Shown here one piece after another: positions 1 through 6,042 of a stretch of 10,760 nt of DNA (position 1 is the first letter of the stretch; every line of letters begins with the position of its first letter). Under the pieces are notes generated by a model, which saw only the letters and a list, made by a program, of their open reading frames with translations, was not told the origin of the DNA and made no database searches. This DNA comes from an uncultured Lachnospiraceae bacterium (lineage in GTDB: Bacteria > Bacillota > Clostridia > Lachnospirales > Lachnospiraceae). The DNA lies in assembly GCA_902489645.1 (NCBI GenBank), contig CABUAW010000073.1:1-10760 (forward strand), written 5' to 3'. A program made the translations under genes and the position numbers.

Positions 1-2
1 CC

Positions 3-1046
3 TTAAATGACCTTAGAAATCTGGAAACATCCGTGAAAGCGACCGTCCGGGAGGGCGGACATGCTCAGGTGGCTTTGTCTTACACCCTGGGCGACGCTTA
101 TACATTAGATTACTGGAAGGATATTGCAAAACGGATTGAAGATATGGGAGCCAATTCCATCTGTATTAAAGATATGGCCGGACTTTTAGTGCCTTATGCG
201 GCTACGGAACTTGTGACGGCGCTGAAGGAATCCACAGATTTGCCGATTCAGCTTCATACCCATTATACCAGCGGTGTAGCTTCCATGACTTATATGAAAT
301 CCGTGGAAGCAGGCTGCGATATTATTGATACGGCCATGTCTCCGCTGGCCCTGGGAACAAGCCAGCCGGCGACGGAAGTTATGGTAGAAACCTTTAAAGG
401 CACGCCATATGATACGGGACTCGAGCAGGGGCTTTTGTCAGAAATTGCCGAATACTTCCGGCCAATCCGGGAAGAAGCGCTGGACAGCGGTCTTTTAAAT
501 CCGAAGGTTCTCGGCGTAAATATCAAAACATTACTCTATCAGGTGCCGGGCGGAATGTTATCCAATCTGGTATCCCAGTTAAAAGATGCCCATGCGGAAG
601 ATAAATATTATGAGGTGCTGGAGGAAATTCCGAGAGTCCGTAAAGATTTCGGGGAGCCGCCGCTGGTTACACCGTCCAGCCAGATTGTGGGAACCCAGGC
701 AGTTTTGAATGTTCTTATGGGTGAGCGGTATAAGATGATTACAAAAGAAAGCAAGGCTCTCTTAAAAGGCGAATATGGTCAGACGGTTAAACCTTTTAAC
801 CCCCAGGTACAGAAAAAGGCCATTGGTGATGAAGAACCGATTACCTGCCGTCCGGCCGATTTGATTCCGAATGAGCTGGAAAGCCTTGAAAAAGAAATGG
901 CTCAATACAAGTGCCAGGATGAGGATGTCTTATCCTATGCTTTATTCCCGCAGGTGGCAACGGAGTTTTTTAAATACCGGGAGGCCCAGAAAACAAAAAT
1001 TGACGCGGAAAAAGCCGACACAAAAAATAAAGTATATCCGGTCTGA
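3..1046 (+). CDS. oadA: Oxaloacetate decarboxylase / pyruvate carboxylase carboxyltransferase subunit, 5' partial
   Basis: The frame is open from the window edge (codon at 3-5), so the gene starts upstream; the GTG at 33 is an internal valine. 347 residues are visible. Family role: this TIM-barrel subunit moves CO2 between a 2-oxoacid and biotin on a partner protein, in oxaloacetate decarboxylase, pyruvate carboxylase or transcarboxylase (5S). Seen: CIKDMAGLL, whose lysine (codon 168-170) matches the carboxylated metal-site lysine of the family, and LHTHYTSG (HxH at 255-263), the metal-binding histidines. The region after about 500 fits the post-barrel conserved domain. The protein ends at KNKVYPV without a biotinyl AMKM domain, so biotin must sit on a separate carrier, common in clostridial homologues. 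No partner subunit follows; a hairpin closes the transcript. Decarboxylase and carboxylase roles cannot be told apart from this chain. Family assignment is sure, exact reaction is not. Confidence 0.5.
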   Translation, partial: LNDLRNLETSVKATVREGGHAQVALSYTLGDAYTLDYWKDIAKRIEDMGANSICIKDMAGLLVPYAATELVTALKESTDLPIQLHTHYTSGVASMTYMKSVEAGCDIIDTAMSPLALGTSQPATEVMVETFKGTPYDTGLEQGLLSEIAEYFRPIREEALDSGLLNPKVLGVNIKTLLYQVPGGMLSNLVSQLKDAHAEDKYYEVLEEIPRVRKDFGEPPLVTPSSQIVGTQAVLNVLMGERYKMITKESKALLKGEYGQTVKPFNPQVQKKAIGDEEPITCRPADLIPNELESLEKEMAQYKCQDEDVLSYALFPQVATEFFKYREAQKTKIDAEKADTKNKVYPV

Positions 1047-1078
1047 TACGGGATGATTGAAAGACTGGGATAAAATAT

Positions 1079-1119
1079 AAACAGCGGAACCAATTCTTAT
1101 AAAATGGGTTCCGCTGTTT
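1079..1119 (+). terminator. Hairpin terminator after oadA
   Basis: A perfect 13-bp inverted repeat, AAACAGCGGAACC (1079-1091) with GGTTCCGCTGTTT (1107-1119), surrounds a 15-base loop 32 bases after the oadA stop. The T-run is short (TTT, then G), so termination may be less efficient than at the other hairpins here. Nearly the same palindrome recurs at 1841-1878. Confidence 0.5.
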
Positions 1120-1151
1120 GTCGATGAAAAATAAAGATTCGACGACGGACT

Positions 1152-1179
1152 TTGACAGAATTCACAATGGATGTGTGAT
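1152..1179 (+). promoter_or_regulatory. Candidate promoter of the Rpn-type remnant
   Basis: TTGACA at 1152-1157, a 16-base spacer and TGTGAT at 1174-1179 (4 of 6 to TATAAT) form a plausible sigma-A promoter. It is followed by a dyad (1179-1213) and a strong ribosome binding site. It is probably the promoter of the originally intact gene. The -10 match is modest. Confidence 0.5.
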
Positions 1180-1225
1180 AGCATATTCTTGCGGTACATA
1201 AAAAAATATGCTACGATAAAGGAGG
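1179..1225 (+). promoter_or_regulatory. Leader dyad and ribosome binding site orphaned from its start codon
   Basis: TAGCATATT (1179-1187) and AATATGCTA (1205-1213) form a perfect 9-bp inverted repeat with a 17-base spacer. AAAGGAGG follows at 1218-1225. The strong Shine-Dalgarno has no ATG at proper distance in the frame of the downstream protein; the nearest start-like codon, TTG at 1233, opens a 17-codon frame that stops at 1284-1286. The leader therefore looks intact while the first part of the gene is lost. Confidence 0.5.
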
Positions 1226-1240
1226 AAATCTATTGATTAA

Positions 1241-1813
1241 CAGTACACAAGAACAAATGCGCAAGCCATTGATGTCAATCTTCTGAAACCAGGTGAACTG
1301 GATTTTAGTAAGATGAATGATGTTTATGTTATCTTTATTGCGCCATTTGACCTGTTTGGGAAAAACAAGTATATGTACACCTTTCGTATGCTCTGTGATG
1401 AGGTACCGGGACTGCCGATGGATGATGGTGCAGTACGGATATTTTTAAATACCCGTGGCAGCAATAATGATGAAGTATCCCAGGGGCTTGTAGAATTCCT
1501 GCATTATGCGGAAGCACCGGAGAAGTACGAAAAATCTATCGGGGATTTGCGTGTACGGAAACTTGCATCCCAAATTGAGATGCTGAAAAGCAATCAGGAA
1601 GTAGGTGTGAAGTATATGCGGCTGTGGGAAGAATTAGAGGAAGCGCGTATCGAAGGGCATGAGGAAGGCTTAAGTCAGGGGCATGAGGCCGGAGTTTTTG
1701 AATCTATTAAAAATTTGATGGAGACAATGAATTTATCTTCTGAAAGAGCAATGGAGGCTTTAAAGGTACCGGAATCAGAATATGAAAAGTATTTAAAGAT
1801 GTTGGGGAAATAG
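1241..1813 (+). pseudogene. Rpn-family PD-(D/E)XK nuclease/transposase, N-terminal half deleted
   Basis: Homology-like sequence is open from 1241, just after an in-frame TAA at 1238-1240: QYTRTNAQAIDVNLLKPGE, then NDVYVIFIAPFDLFGK, YMYTFRMLCDE and DGAVRIFLNTRGS. From memory this series matches the second half of clostridial Rpn family (recombination-promoting nuclease/putative transposase) proteins, typically near 300 residues. The conserved run begins upstream of the first ATG (1313), so that ATG is not the true start; from it 166 residues would be made. The missing N-terminal half normally carries the catalytic PD-(D/E)XK residues, so nuclease activity is unlikely. The tail is charged and helical with a repeated EGxxxG pattern (ARIEGHEEGLSQGHEAG), also usual in the family. 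Promoter and ribosome binding site survive just upstream, suggesting an internal deletion. A short product from ATG 1313 cannot be excluded. Confidence 0.5.
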
Positions 1814-1830
1814 GAAAATGAATATACAAA

Positions 1831-1885
1831 AGATAAAAGAAGCGGAACCAATCATTCGATAAATGGGTTCCGCTGTTTTTTATCT
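1831..1885. terminator. Bidirectional terminator between the nuclease remnant and nrdD
   Basis: AGCGGAACC (1841-1849) pairs with GGTTCCGCT (1866-1874), and after a small internal loop AGATAAA (1831-1837) pairs with TTTATCT (1879-1885). On the + strand the core stem is followed by six Ts; on the - strand it is followed by TCTTTTATCTTTT. It lies between convergent genes, 25 bases from the nrdD stop, so it likely serves both. It is the second copy of the palindrome at 1083-1119. Confidence 0.5.
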
Positions 1886-1909
1886 TATAGGCTTTGAAAG
1901 ACGAAAGAA

Positions 1910-4279
1910 TCAGGAATGTTCCTGAATGAATTTTTTGATATTGGACGGGTTGGCATATTTTTCCACATTTCCATCGTGAAGAACAACCAGTGTCGGAGCC
2001 TGGCGGATATTGTATTTCTGACTTAAATCCGCATGGGTTTCCGCATCAATTTTTTCAAAGTCCATATGGGCTTTTGTCAGCCAGTTATCGGCCATTTTGC
2101 AGTTTGGACAGGTTGCCGTCGTAAAAAGAAGAATCTGGTCTTTGGAAGCGGAAACTTCCTCCTGAGGCCGGGCCTCGTTATAATGGATTTCTTTTGGTTT
2201 GAGGACGGAAGCCGCAATATTGTAAACCTTTCGGTCCTTAAATTCTTTGGCTTTTCCCTCATTCCAGTTTTGTACCGGACGGTAATAACCGGTAATCCGG
2301 CTGTAAACCTCCGTATCGTTACCGCAGATTGGGCAGGTATGTTTCTCACCGTTGATATATCCGTGGTCTTTGCAAACGGAATAGGTTGGCGATAAGGTAT
2401 AATATGGAAGCCGATAGTTTTCGGCGATTTTACGAACCAGATTGGCAGCCGCTTTCCAATCCGGAAGTTTTTCGCCAAGAAACGCATGAAATACTGTGCC
2501 GGAGGTATAAAGAGTCTGTAATTCGTCCTGGATATCCAACGCTTCAAAAATGTCTTCCGTATAGCCTACCGGAAGGTGGGAGCTGTTTGTGTAATACGGC
2601 ATAGACGTATCGTCGCTGGCCGTAATAATATCCGGGAACTGTTCCAAATCATGTTTCGCCAGACGATAAGCTGTCGATTCGGCCGGCGTGGCTTCCAGGT
2701 TAAATAAATCACCGTAAAGCTCCTGATAGTCCGAAAGGCGTTCCCGCATATGATTTAAAACATTTTTGGTGAAACTCTGGGCCTTTTCATGGGTTAAATC
2801 CTCACGAATCCATTTCGCATTCAGACAGGCTTCATTCATGCCGAGAAGGCCGATGGTTGAAAAGTGATTTTCGAAGCTGCCCAAGTATCTCTTCGTATAT
2901 GGATAGAGACCTTCGTTTAAAAGTTTGGTTACAATCGTACGTTTTGTGTTCAGGGAACGGGCGGCGATATCCATCATTTTATCCAGCCGTCGGTAAAATT
3001 CTTCTTCGTCGGAAGAAAGATAGGCGATTCGCGGCATATTGATTGTAACGACGCCGACAGAGCCGGTGCTTTCGCCGCTGCCGAAGAAGCCGCCGGATTT
3101 TTTGCGCAACTCCCTTAAATCAAGACGCAGGCGGCAGCACATGCTCCGGATATCGCTTGGGGCCATGTCACTGTTAATATAGTTGGAAAAATACGGAGTT
3201 CCGTATTTGGAAGTCATTTCAAAGAGAAGCCGGTTGTTTTCCGTATCCGACCAGTCAAAATCCTTTGTAATGGAATAGGTCGGAATCGGATACTGGAAAC
3301 CGCGGCCGTTGGCGTCGCCTTCAATCATAATTTCGATGAAAGCCTTATTGACCATATCCATCTCTTTTTGACAGTCTTTATATTTGAAGTCCATCTCTTT
3401 GCCGCCGACAATGGCATTCAGTTCGGCCAAATCATCAGGAACAACCCAGTCCAGTGTGATATTGGAAAACGGCGACTGAGTTCCCCAGCGGCTTGGCGTG
3501 TTTACACCGTAGATAAAGGATTCAATACATTTTTTTACTGCGTCGTAGCTCAAATTATCCGTTTTTACAAATGGCGCCAGATAGGTATCAAAGGAAGAAA
3601 AGGCCTGAGCCCCGGCCCATTCATTTTGCATAATACCAAGGAAGTTGACCATCTGATTGCAGAGCGTTGCCAGATGCTTTGCCGGAGCGGAAGTAATCTT
3701 GCCGCTGACTCCGCCCAGACCTTCCTGAATAAGCTGTTTTAAGGACCATCCGGCGCAGTATCCGGTCAGCATGGATAAATCATGAAGATGGATGTCGGCA
3801 TTCCGGTGGGCGTTGGCGATTTCTTCATCATAGATTTCAGACAGCCAGTAATTGGCTGTAATCGCTCCCGAATTACTTAAAATAAGGCCGCCGACGGAAT
3901 AGGTGACAGTGGAGTTTTCCTTCACACGCCAGTCGGTGACTTTGACATAACTGTCGACAACATCCTTATAGTCAAGAATCGTGGATTTCATATTGCGGAT
4001 TTTTTCGCGCTGCTTCCGGTAAAGAATATAGGCTTTAGCCACTTCGGTGTAACCGGCCTGGACAAGAACTTGCTCAACGCTGTCCTGAATGTCCTCCACC
4101 TGGATTTTGTCCCCTTTAATCTTAGGTTCAAAATCGGCGGTAACCTTTAATGTTAAAAAATCAATAATATTCGGATGATAATTTATTTCTTTAGCTTCGA
4201 AGGCACGGGTAATTGCCGTATTGATTTTGGATAAATCAAATTCAACGATTTTTCCGTCCCGTTTAATAACCTCATACAT
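1910..4279 (-). CDS. nrdD: Anaerobic (class III) ribonucleoside-triphosphate reductase with fused C-terminal redoxin domain
   Basis: 789 residues. NrdD reduces ribonucleoside triphosphates to dNTPs without oxygen, using a glycyl radical installed by the radical-SAM activase NrdG. Domains: N-terminal ATP-cone (about 1-92, from MYEVIKRDGKIVEFD), the allosteric nucleotide sensor; catalytic barrel (about 100-630) with GYCAGWSL (Cys175, probable thiyl-radical cysteine) and RSMCCRLRLD (Cys381/382); zinc site Cys636/His639/Cys649/Cys652; glycyl-radical motif RITGYY with Gly664. Residues about 712-789 form a thioredoxin/glutaredoxin-like domain: strand ILLFTT, redox motif CPNC (724-727) and cis-proline motif APT (762). 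This tail suggests a built-in reductant instead of formate; redoxin-dependent class III enzymes are established. The chosen ATG at 4279 has GGGAGG 8 bases upstream and begins at the ATP-cone. An upstream TTG at 4363 would place the start before the promoter. No nrdG is adjacent. Family assignment is very sure. Confidence 0.5.
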   Translation of the reverse strand: MYEVIKRDGKIVEFDLSKINTAITRAFEAKEINYHPNIIDFLTLKVTADFEPKIKGDKIQVEDIQDSVEQVLVQAGYTEVAKAYILYRKQREKIRNMKSTILDYKDVVDSYVKVTDWRVKENSTVTYSVGGLILSNSGAITANYWLSEIYDEEIANAHRNADIHLHDLSMLTGYCAGWSLKQLIQEGLGGVSGKITSAPAKHLATLCNQMVNFLGIMQNEWAGAQAFSSFDTYLAPFVKTDNLSYDAVKKCIESFIYGVNTPSRWGTQSPFSNITLDWVVPDDLAELNAIVGGKEMDFKYKDCQKEMDMVNKAFIEIMIEGDANGRGFQYPIPTYSITKDFDWSDTENNRLLFEMTSKYGTPYFSNYINSDMAPSDIRSMCCRLRLDLRELRKKSGGFFGSGESTGSVGVVTINMPRIAYLSSDEEEFYRRLDKMMDIAARSLNTKRTIVTKLLNEGLYPYTKRYLGSFENHFSTIGLLGMNEACLNAKWIREDLTHEKAQSFTKNVLNHMRERLSDYQELYGDLFNLEATPAESTAYRLAKHDLEQFPDIITASDDTSMPYYTNSSHLPVGYTEDIFEALDIQDELQTLYTSGTVFHAFLGEKLPDWKAAANLVRKIAENYRLPYYTLSPTYSVCKDHGYINGEKHTCPICGNDTEVYSRITGYYRPVQNWNEGKAKEFKDRKVYNIAASVLKPKEIHYNEARPQEEVSASKDQILLFTTATCPNCKMADNWLTKAHMDFEKIDAETHADLSQKYNIRQAPTLVVLHDGNVEKYANPSNIKKFIQEHS

Positions 4280-4287
4280 GATAAATT

Positions 4288-4293
4288 CCTCCC
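4288..4293 (-). promoter_or_regulatory. Ribosome binding site of nrdD
   Basis: GGGAGG on the - strand ends 8 bases before the ATG at 4279-4277. This near-ideal site fixes the start at MYEVIKRDGK, making the protein 28 residues shorter than the longest open frame. Confidence 0.5.
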
Positions 4294-4322
4294 TGAAACT
4301 GAAAATAATCAAGATAATTGAT

Positions 4323-4351
4323 ATTGTATAACAAATTCTGACAGATGTCAA
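4323..4351 (-). promoter_or_regulatory. nrdD promoter
   Basis: On the - strand, TTGACA (4351-4346), a 17-base spacer and TACAAT (4328-4323) nearly match the sigma-A consensus. Transcription should begin near 4316, giving a leader of about 36 bases. Two NrdR-like boxes lie directly upstream. Confidence 0.5.
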
Positions 4352-4357
4352 TCGAAG

Positions 4358-4373
4358 AAACAATATATTGTGC
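4358..4373. promoter_or_regulatory. NrdR-like box 1
   Basis: AAACAATATATTGTGC matches the NrdR box consensus ACACWATATATWGTGT, as I recall it, at 14 of 16 positions. It lies 6 bases upstream of the nrdD -35 element. NrdR is the nucleotide-sensing zinc-finger/ATP-cone repressor of ribonucleotide reductase genes. Confidence 0.5.
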
Positions 4374-4389
4374 TTATAATAAAAAATAA

Positions 4390-4405
4390 TTACAATATGT
4401 AGTAA
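4390..4405. promoter_or_regulatory. NrdR-like box 2
   Basis: TTACAATATGTAGTAA matches the same consensus at 11 of 16 positions. Its start is 32 bases from that of box 1, about three helical turns, the usual arrangement of paired NrdR boxes. The spacing makes this weaker match credible. Confidence 0.5.
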
Positions 4406-4440
4406 TTAAAGGGCTGGAACTTATGTATGATGGAACAGAG

Positions 4441-4486
4441 AAAACCGGACAAAAAGATAAAAAATTAACAAAAAAGGCAAAAAAAA
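4441..4486. other. Helically phased A-tracts in the nrdD-thlA intergenic region
   Basis: Five A-runs (4441-4444, 4451-4455, 4459-4464, 4470-4475, 4479-4486) have centres about 10.5, 8.5, 11 and 10 bases apart, close to one per helical turn. Such phasing normally gives intrinsic DNA curvature. They lie 85-130 bases upstream of the thlA -35. The 462-base region 4280-4741 holds no convincing gene; the rest of it is described under the promoters, boxes and leader hairpins. Simple AT-richness is the alternative explanation. Confidence 0.5.
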
Positions 4487-4570
4487 GTTGATAAATAGTT
4501 CGCATACGAAGAAAAATGAACATAAAAATCAAAATAAAATTGTACAATTTGCTGAAATGAGAAATGGGAC

Positions 4571-4599
4571 TTTACAGTTTTTAATAAATATGTCATAAT
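4571..4599 (+). promoter_or_regulatory. thlA promoter with extended -10
   Basis: TTTACA (4571-4576), a 17-base spacer and CATAAT (4594-4599), with TG at 4591-4592 giving an extended -10 (TGTCATAAT). Transcription should start near 4606, leaving a leader of about 135 bases before the thlA ATG. Confidence 0.5.
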
Positions 4600-4617
4600 A
4601 AGATGCATGAGGGATAT

Positions 4618-4635
4618 CGGTTAAAATATTAACAC
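4618..4635. promoter_or_regulatory. Rex-like redox operator upstream of thlA
   Basis: CGGTTAA-AATA-TTAACAC matches the clostridial Rex consensus TTGTTAA-N4-TTAACAA at 11 of 14 specified positions, with the spacing exact. It begins 18 bases after the predicted -10, so bound Rex would block initiation or early elongation. Rex responds to the NADH/NAD+ ratio and is known to act on thiolase and butyrate-pathway genes in several clostridia. Confidence 0.5.
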
Positions 4636-4648
4636 TAAAAGTTATTAT

Positions 4649-4701
4649 TTGATTCCAAAAAGTAATCAATTATCACAATTCTGACCCGTCAGAGCGTGAT
4701 A
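4649..4701 (+). promoter_or_regulatory. Tandem hairpins in the thlA leader
   Basis: Hairpin A: TTGATT (4649-4654) with AATCAA (4664-4669). Hairpin B: TATCAC (4671-4676) with GTGATA (4696-4701), enclosing TCTGAC (4680-4685) with GTCAGA (4688-4693); the two stems of B are separated by a 3/2-base internal loop. No T-run follows, so these are not terminators. They may stabilise the mRNA or affect translation, and the inner dyad could also be a DNA operator. AAGGAG at 4727-4732 is the thlA ribosome binding site. Confidence 0.5.
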
Positions 4702-4741
4702 CAAACAATGAAAATCAAACAACTAAAAGGAGAAGGACGTT

Positions 4742-5920
4742 ATGAAAGAAGTAGTAATTGTAAGCGCATGCAGAACACCTATTGGTTCATTTGGAGGCTC
4801 TTTGAAATCTGTTTCAGCAGCAGATTTAGGCGCAATCACAGTGAAAGAAGCAATTAAAAGAGCTGGTATTGCTCCTGAGCAGGTAGAAGAAGTTGTTTAC
4901 GGTAATGTATTGCAGGCTGGTCTTGGTCAGAACGTAGCTCGTCAGGTATCCATTAAAGCCGGGCTTCCTGTTGAGACAACAGCAGTAACAATCAATATCG
5001 TATGCGGTTCCGGTCTTAAAACTGTAGCTATGGCTGCACAGGCTATCAAAGCCGGCGATGCAGACATTATCGTTGCAGGCGGTACTGAGAACATGAGCCT
5101 TGCACCATATGTACTTCCAGCCGGAAGATGGGGCGCAAGAATGAACAACTCCACAATGGTTGACGCTATGGTCAACGATGGTCTGTGGGATGCTTTCAAC
5201 CAGTATCATATGGGTATCACTGCTGAAAACGTTGCAGAGCAGTGGGGCATCACAAGAGAAGAACAGGATGCGTTTGCAGTTCGCAGCCAGAATCTGGCAG
5301 AAGCAGCTATTAAAGCTGGTAAATTTAAAGAAGAAATCGTTCCTGTGGAAATTCCTCAGAAGAAGGGCGACCCAGTTATCTTTGATACAGATGAATATCC
5401 AAAATTCGGTGCATCCATCGAAAAAATGTCCAAATTAAAACCTGCTTTCAAAAAAGGCGGTACAGTAACAGCAGCGAACGCTTCCGGTATCAATGACGGT
5501 GCAGCAGCATTAGTTGTAATGTCCAAAGACAAAGCAGAAGAACTCGGATTAAGCTGGTTATGTGAAATCGTTTCCTACGCTACCGGCGGTGTAGACCCAA
5601 GTATCATGGGTGTAGGACCTGTTGCTTCCTGTACAAAAGCTTTAGCTAAAGCAGATATGACAATTGACGACATCGACCTGATTGAAGCAAACGAAGCTTT
5701 TGCTGCTCAGTCTATCGCAGTTGCAAGAGACCTTAAATTTAACATGGATAAAGTTAATGTAAACGGTGGAGCTATCGCATTAGGACACCCAATTGGTGAT
5801 TCCGGTGCAAGAATCCTTGTAACATTAATCCATGAAATGATTAAGAGAGACAGCAAGACTGGTTTAGCTACGCTGTGTATCGGCGGTGGCCAGGGCCAGA
5901 CAATGATTATCAAGAGATAA
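4742..5920 (+). CDS. thlA: Acetyl-CoA acetyltransferase (thiolase)
   Basis: 392 residues, the usual length of biosynthetic thiolases. The enzyme condenses two acetyl-CoA to acetoacetyl-CoA in the cytosol, the first committed step toward butyryl-CoA or related C4 products. Seen: nucleophilic cysteine in NIVCGSG (Cys88), NEAFA (317-321), GHPIG (His349) and the second catalytic cysteine in CIGGG (Cys379). AAGGAG lies 9 bases before the ATG. The gene stands alone between its own promoter and a strong terminator; crt, hbd and bcd genes are not adjacent. Nearly all arginine codons are AGA, with CGT or CGC for the rest and no CGG or AGG, unlike the flavoprotein gene downstream; this suggests high expression. 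One oddity: IGDSGAR, where many thiolases have IGASGAR. A Rex-like site upstream suggests redox control. Very sure of family and activity; the in vivo direction is inferred. Confidence 0.5.
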   Translation: MKEVVIVSACRTPIGSFGGSLKSVSAADLGAITVKEAIKRAGIAPEQVEEVVYGNVLQAGLGQNVARQVSIKAGLPVETTAVTINIVCGSGLKTVAMAAQAIKAGDADIIVAGGTENMSLAPYVLPAGRWGARMNNSTMVDAMVNDGLWDAFNQYHMGITAENVAEQWGITREEQDAFAVRSQNLAEAAIKAGKFKEEIVPVEIPQKKGDPVIFDTDEYPKFGASIEKMSKLKPAFKKGGTVTAANASGINDGAAALVVMSKDKAEELGLSWLCEIVSYATGGVDPSIMGVGPVASCTKALAKADMTIDDIDLIEANEAFAAQSIAVARDLKFNMDKVNVNGGAIALGHPIGDSGARILVTLIHEMIKRDSKTGLATLCIGGGQGQTMIIKR

Positions 5921-5953
5921 TCCTTCGTTGTCGGATGAACACTTAGAATGATA

Positions 5954-6005
5954 AAGCCTGTGGTATTCTGTATAAAAAGACAGAATACCGCAGGTTTTCT
6001 TTTTT
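5954..6005 (+). terminator. Strong terminator of thlA
   Basis: CCTGTGGTATTCTGT (5957-5971) pairs with ACAGAATACCGCAGG (5980-5994), 15 pairs including one G-U, around an 8-base loop. The stem is followed by TTTTCTTTTTT and preceded by AAA. It starts 33 bases after the stop codon. Confidence 0.5.
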
Positions 6006-6014
6006 CCTGTTTTG

Positions 6015-6023
6015 TGATATGAT
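6015..6023 (+). promoter_or_regulatory. Candidate extended -10 promoter of the flavoprotein-cmk-ispH/S1 operon
   Basis: TGATATGAT at 6015-6023 fits an extended -10 element (TG-N-TATGAT). The -35 position (about 5995-6000, TTTTCT) is poor and overlaps the thlA terminator T-run. Transcription would start near 6030, inside the dyad at 6025-6042. Confidence 0.5.
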
Positions 6024-6024
6024 A

Positions 6025-6042
6025 TATGATAAGCGTATCATA
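6025..6042. promoter_or_regulatory. 18-bp dyad, possible operator
   Basis: TATGATA-AGCG-TATCATA is a perfect 7+7 inverted repeat directly after the candidate -10. Its last base is the first A of the AAGGAG (6042-6047) ribosome binding site. As DNA it could be a repressor site at the transcription start; as RNA, a weak AT-rich hairpin near the Shine-Dalgarno. I do not recognise the motif. Confidence 0.5.

Larger units (their letters stand above)
1083..1878. repeat. Pair of near-identical palindromic repeats bounding the nuclease remnant
   Basis: Copy 1 (1083-1119) and copy 2 (1841-1878) share AGCGGAACCAAT at the left and AAATGGGTTCCGCTGTTT at the right. They differ only in the middle of the loop, plus one extra loop base in copy 2. 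Both are hairpins and are direct copies of each other, 758 bases apart. The segment between them carries the leader and truncated Rpn-type gene. This could be a dispersed palindromic repeat family, a terminator duplicated with the cassette, or gene conversion; the window cannot decide. Confidence 0.5.

Noticed and set aside
33..35. GTG as start of the oadA-type protein
   Set aside because: The frame is open upstream to the window edge and reads NDLRNLETSVKATV, matching the interior of the carboxyltransferase family, so this codon is an internal valine.
1233..1286. TTG start at 1233 for the nuclease remnant
   Set aside because: It is in a different frame from the conserved sequence and stops after 17 codons; it would need a frameshift for which I see no slippery site.
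4280..4363. Longer nrdD starting at TTG 4363
   Set aside because: It lies inside an NrdR-like box and upstream of the promoter; the ATG at 4279 has an ideal ribosome site and starts at the ATP-cone.
4423..4491. 22-codon lysine-rich open frame in the nrdD-thlA gap
   Set aside because: No credible ribosome site, no promoter in place, and its composition follows from the phased A-tracts it covers.
4499..4510. TTCG-CATA-CGAA as an SOS (LexA) box
   Set aside because: It does not fit the Gram-positive LexA consensus (CGAAC-N4-GTTCG orientation) and has only four pairs per arm.
5954..6005. Riboswitch or attenuator before the flavoprotein gene
   Set aside because: The hairpin with T-run is fully explained as the thlA terminator; no alternative antiterminator pairing was seen.
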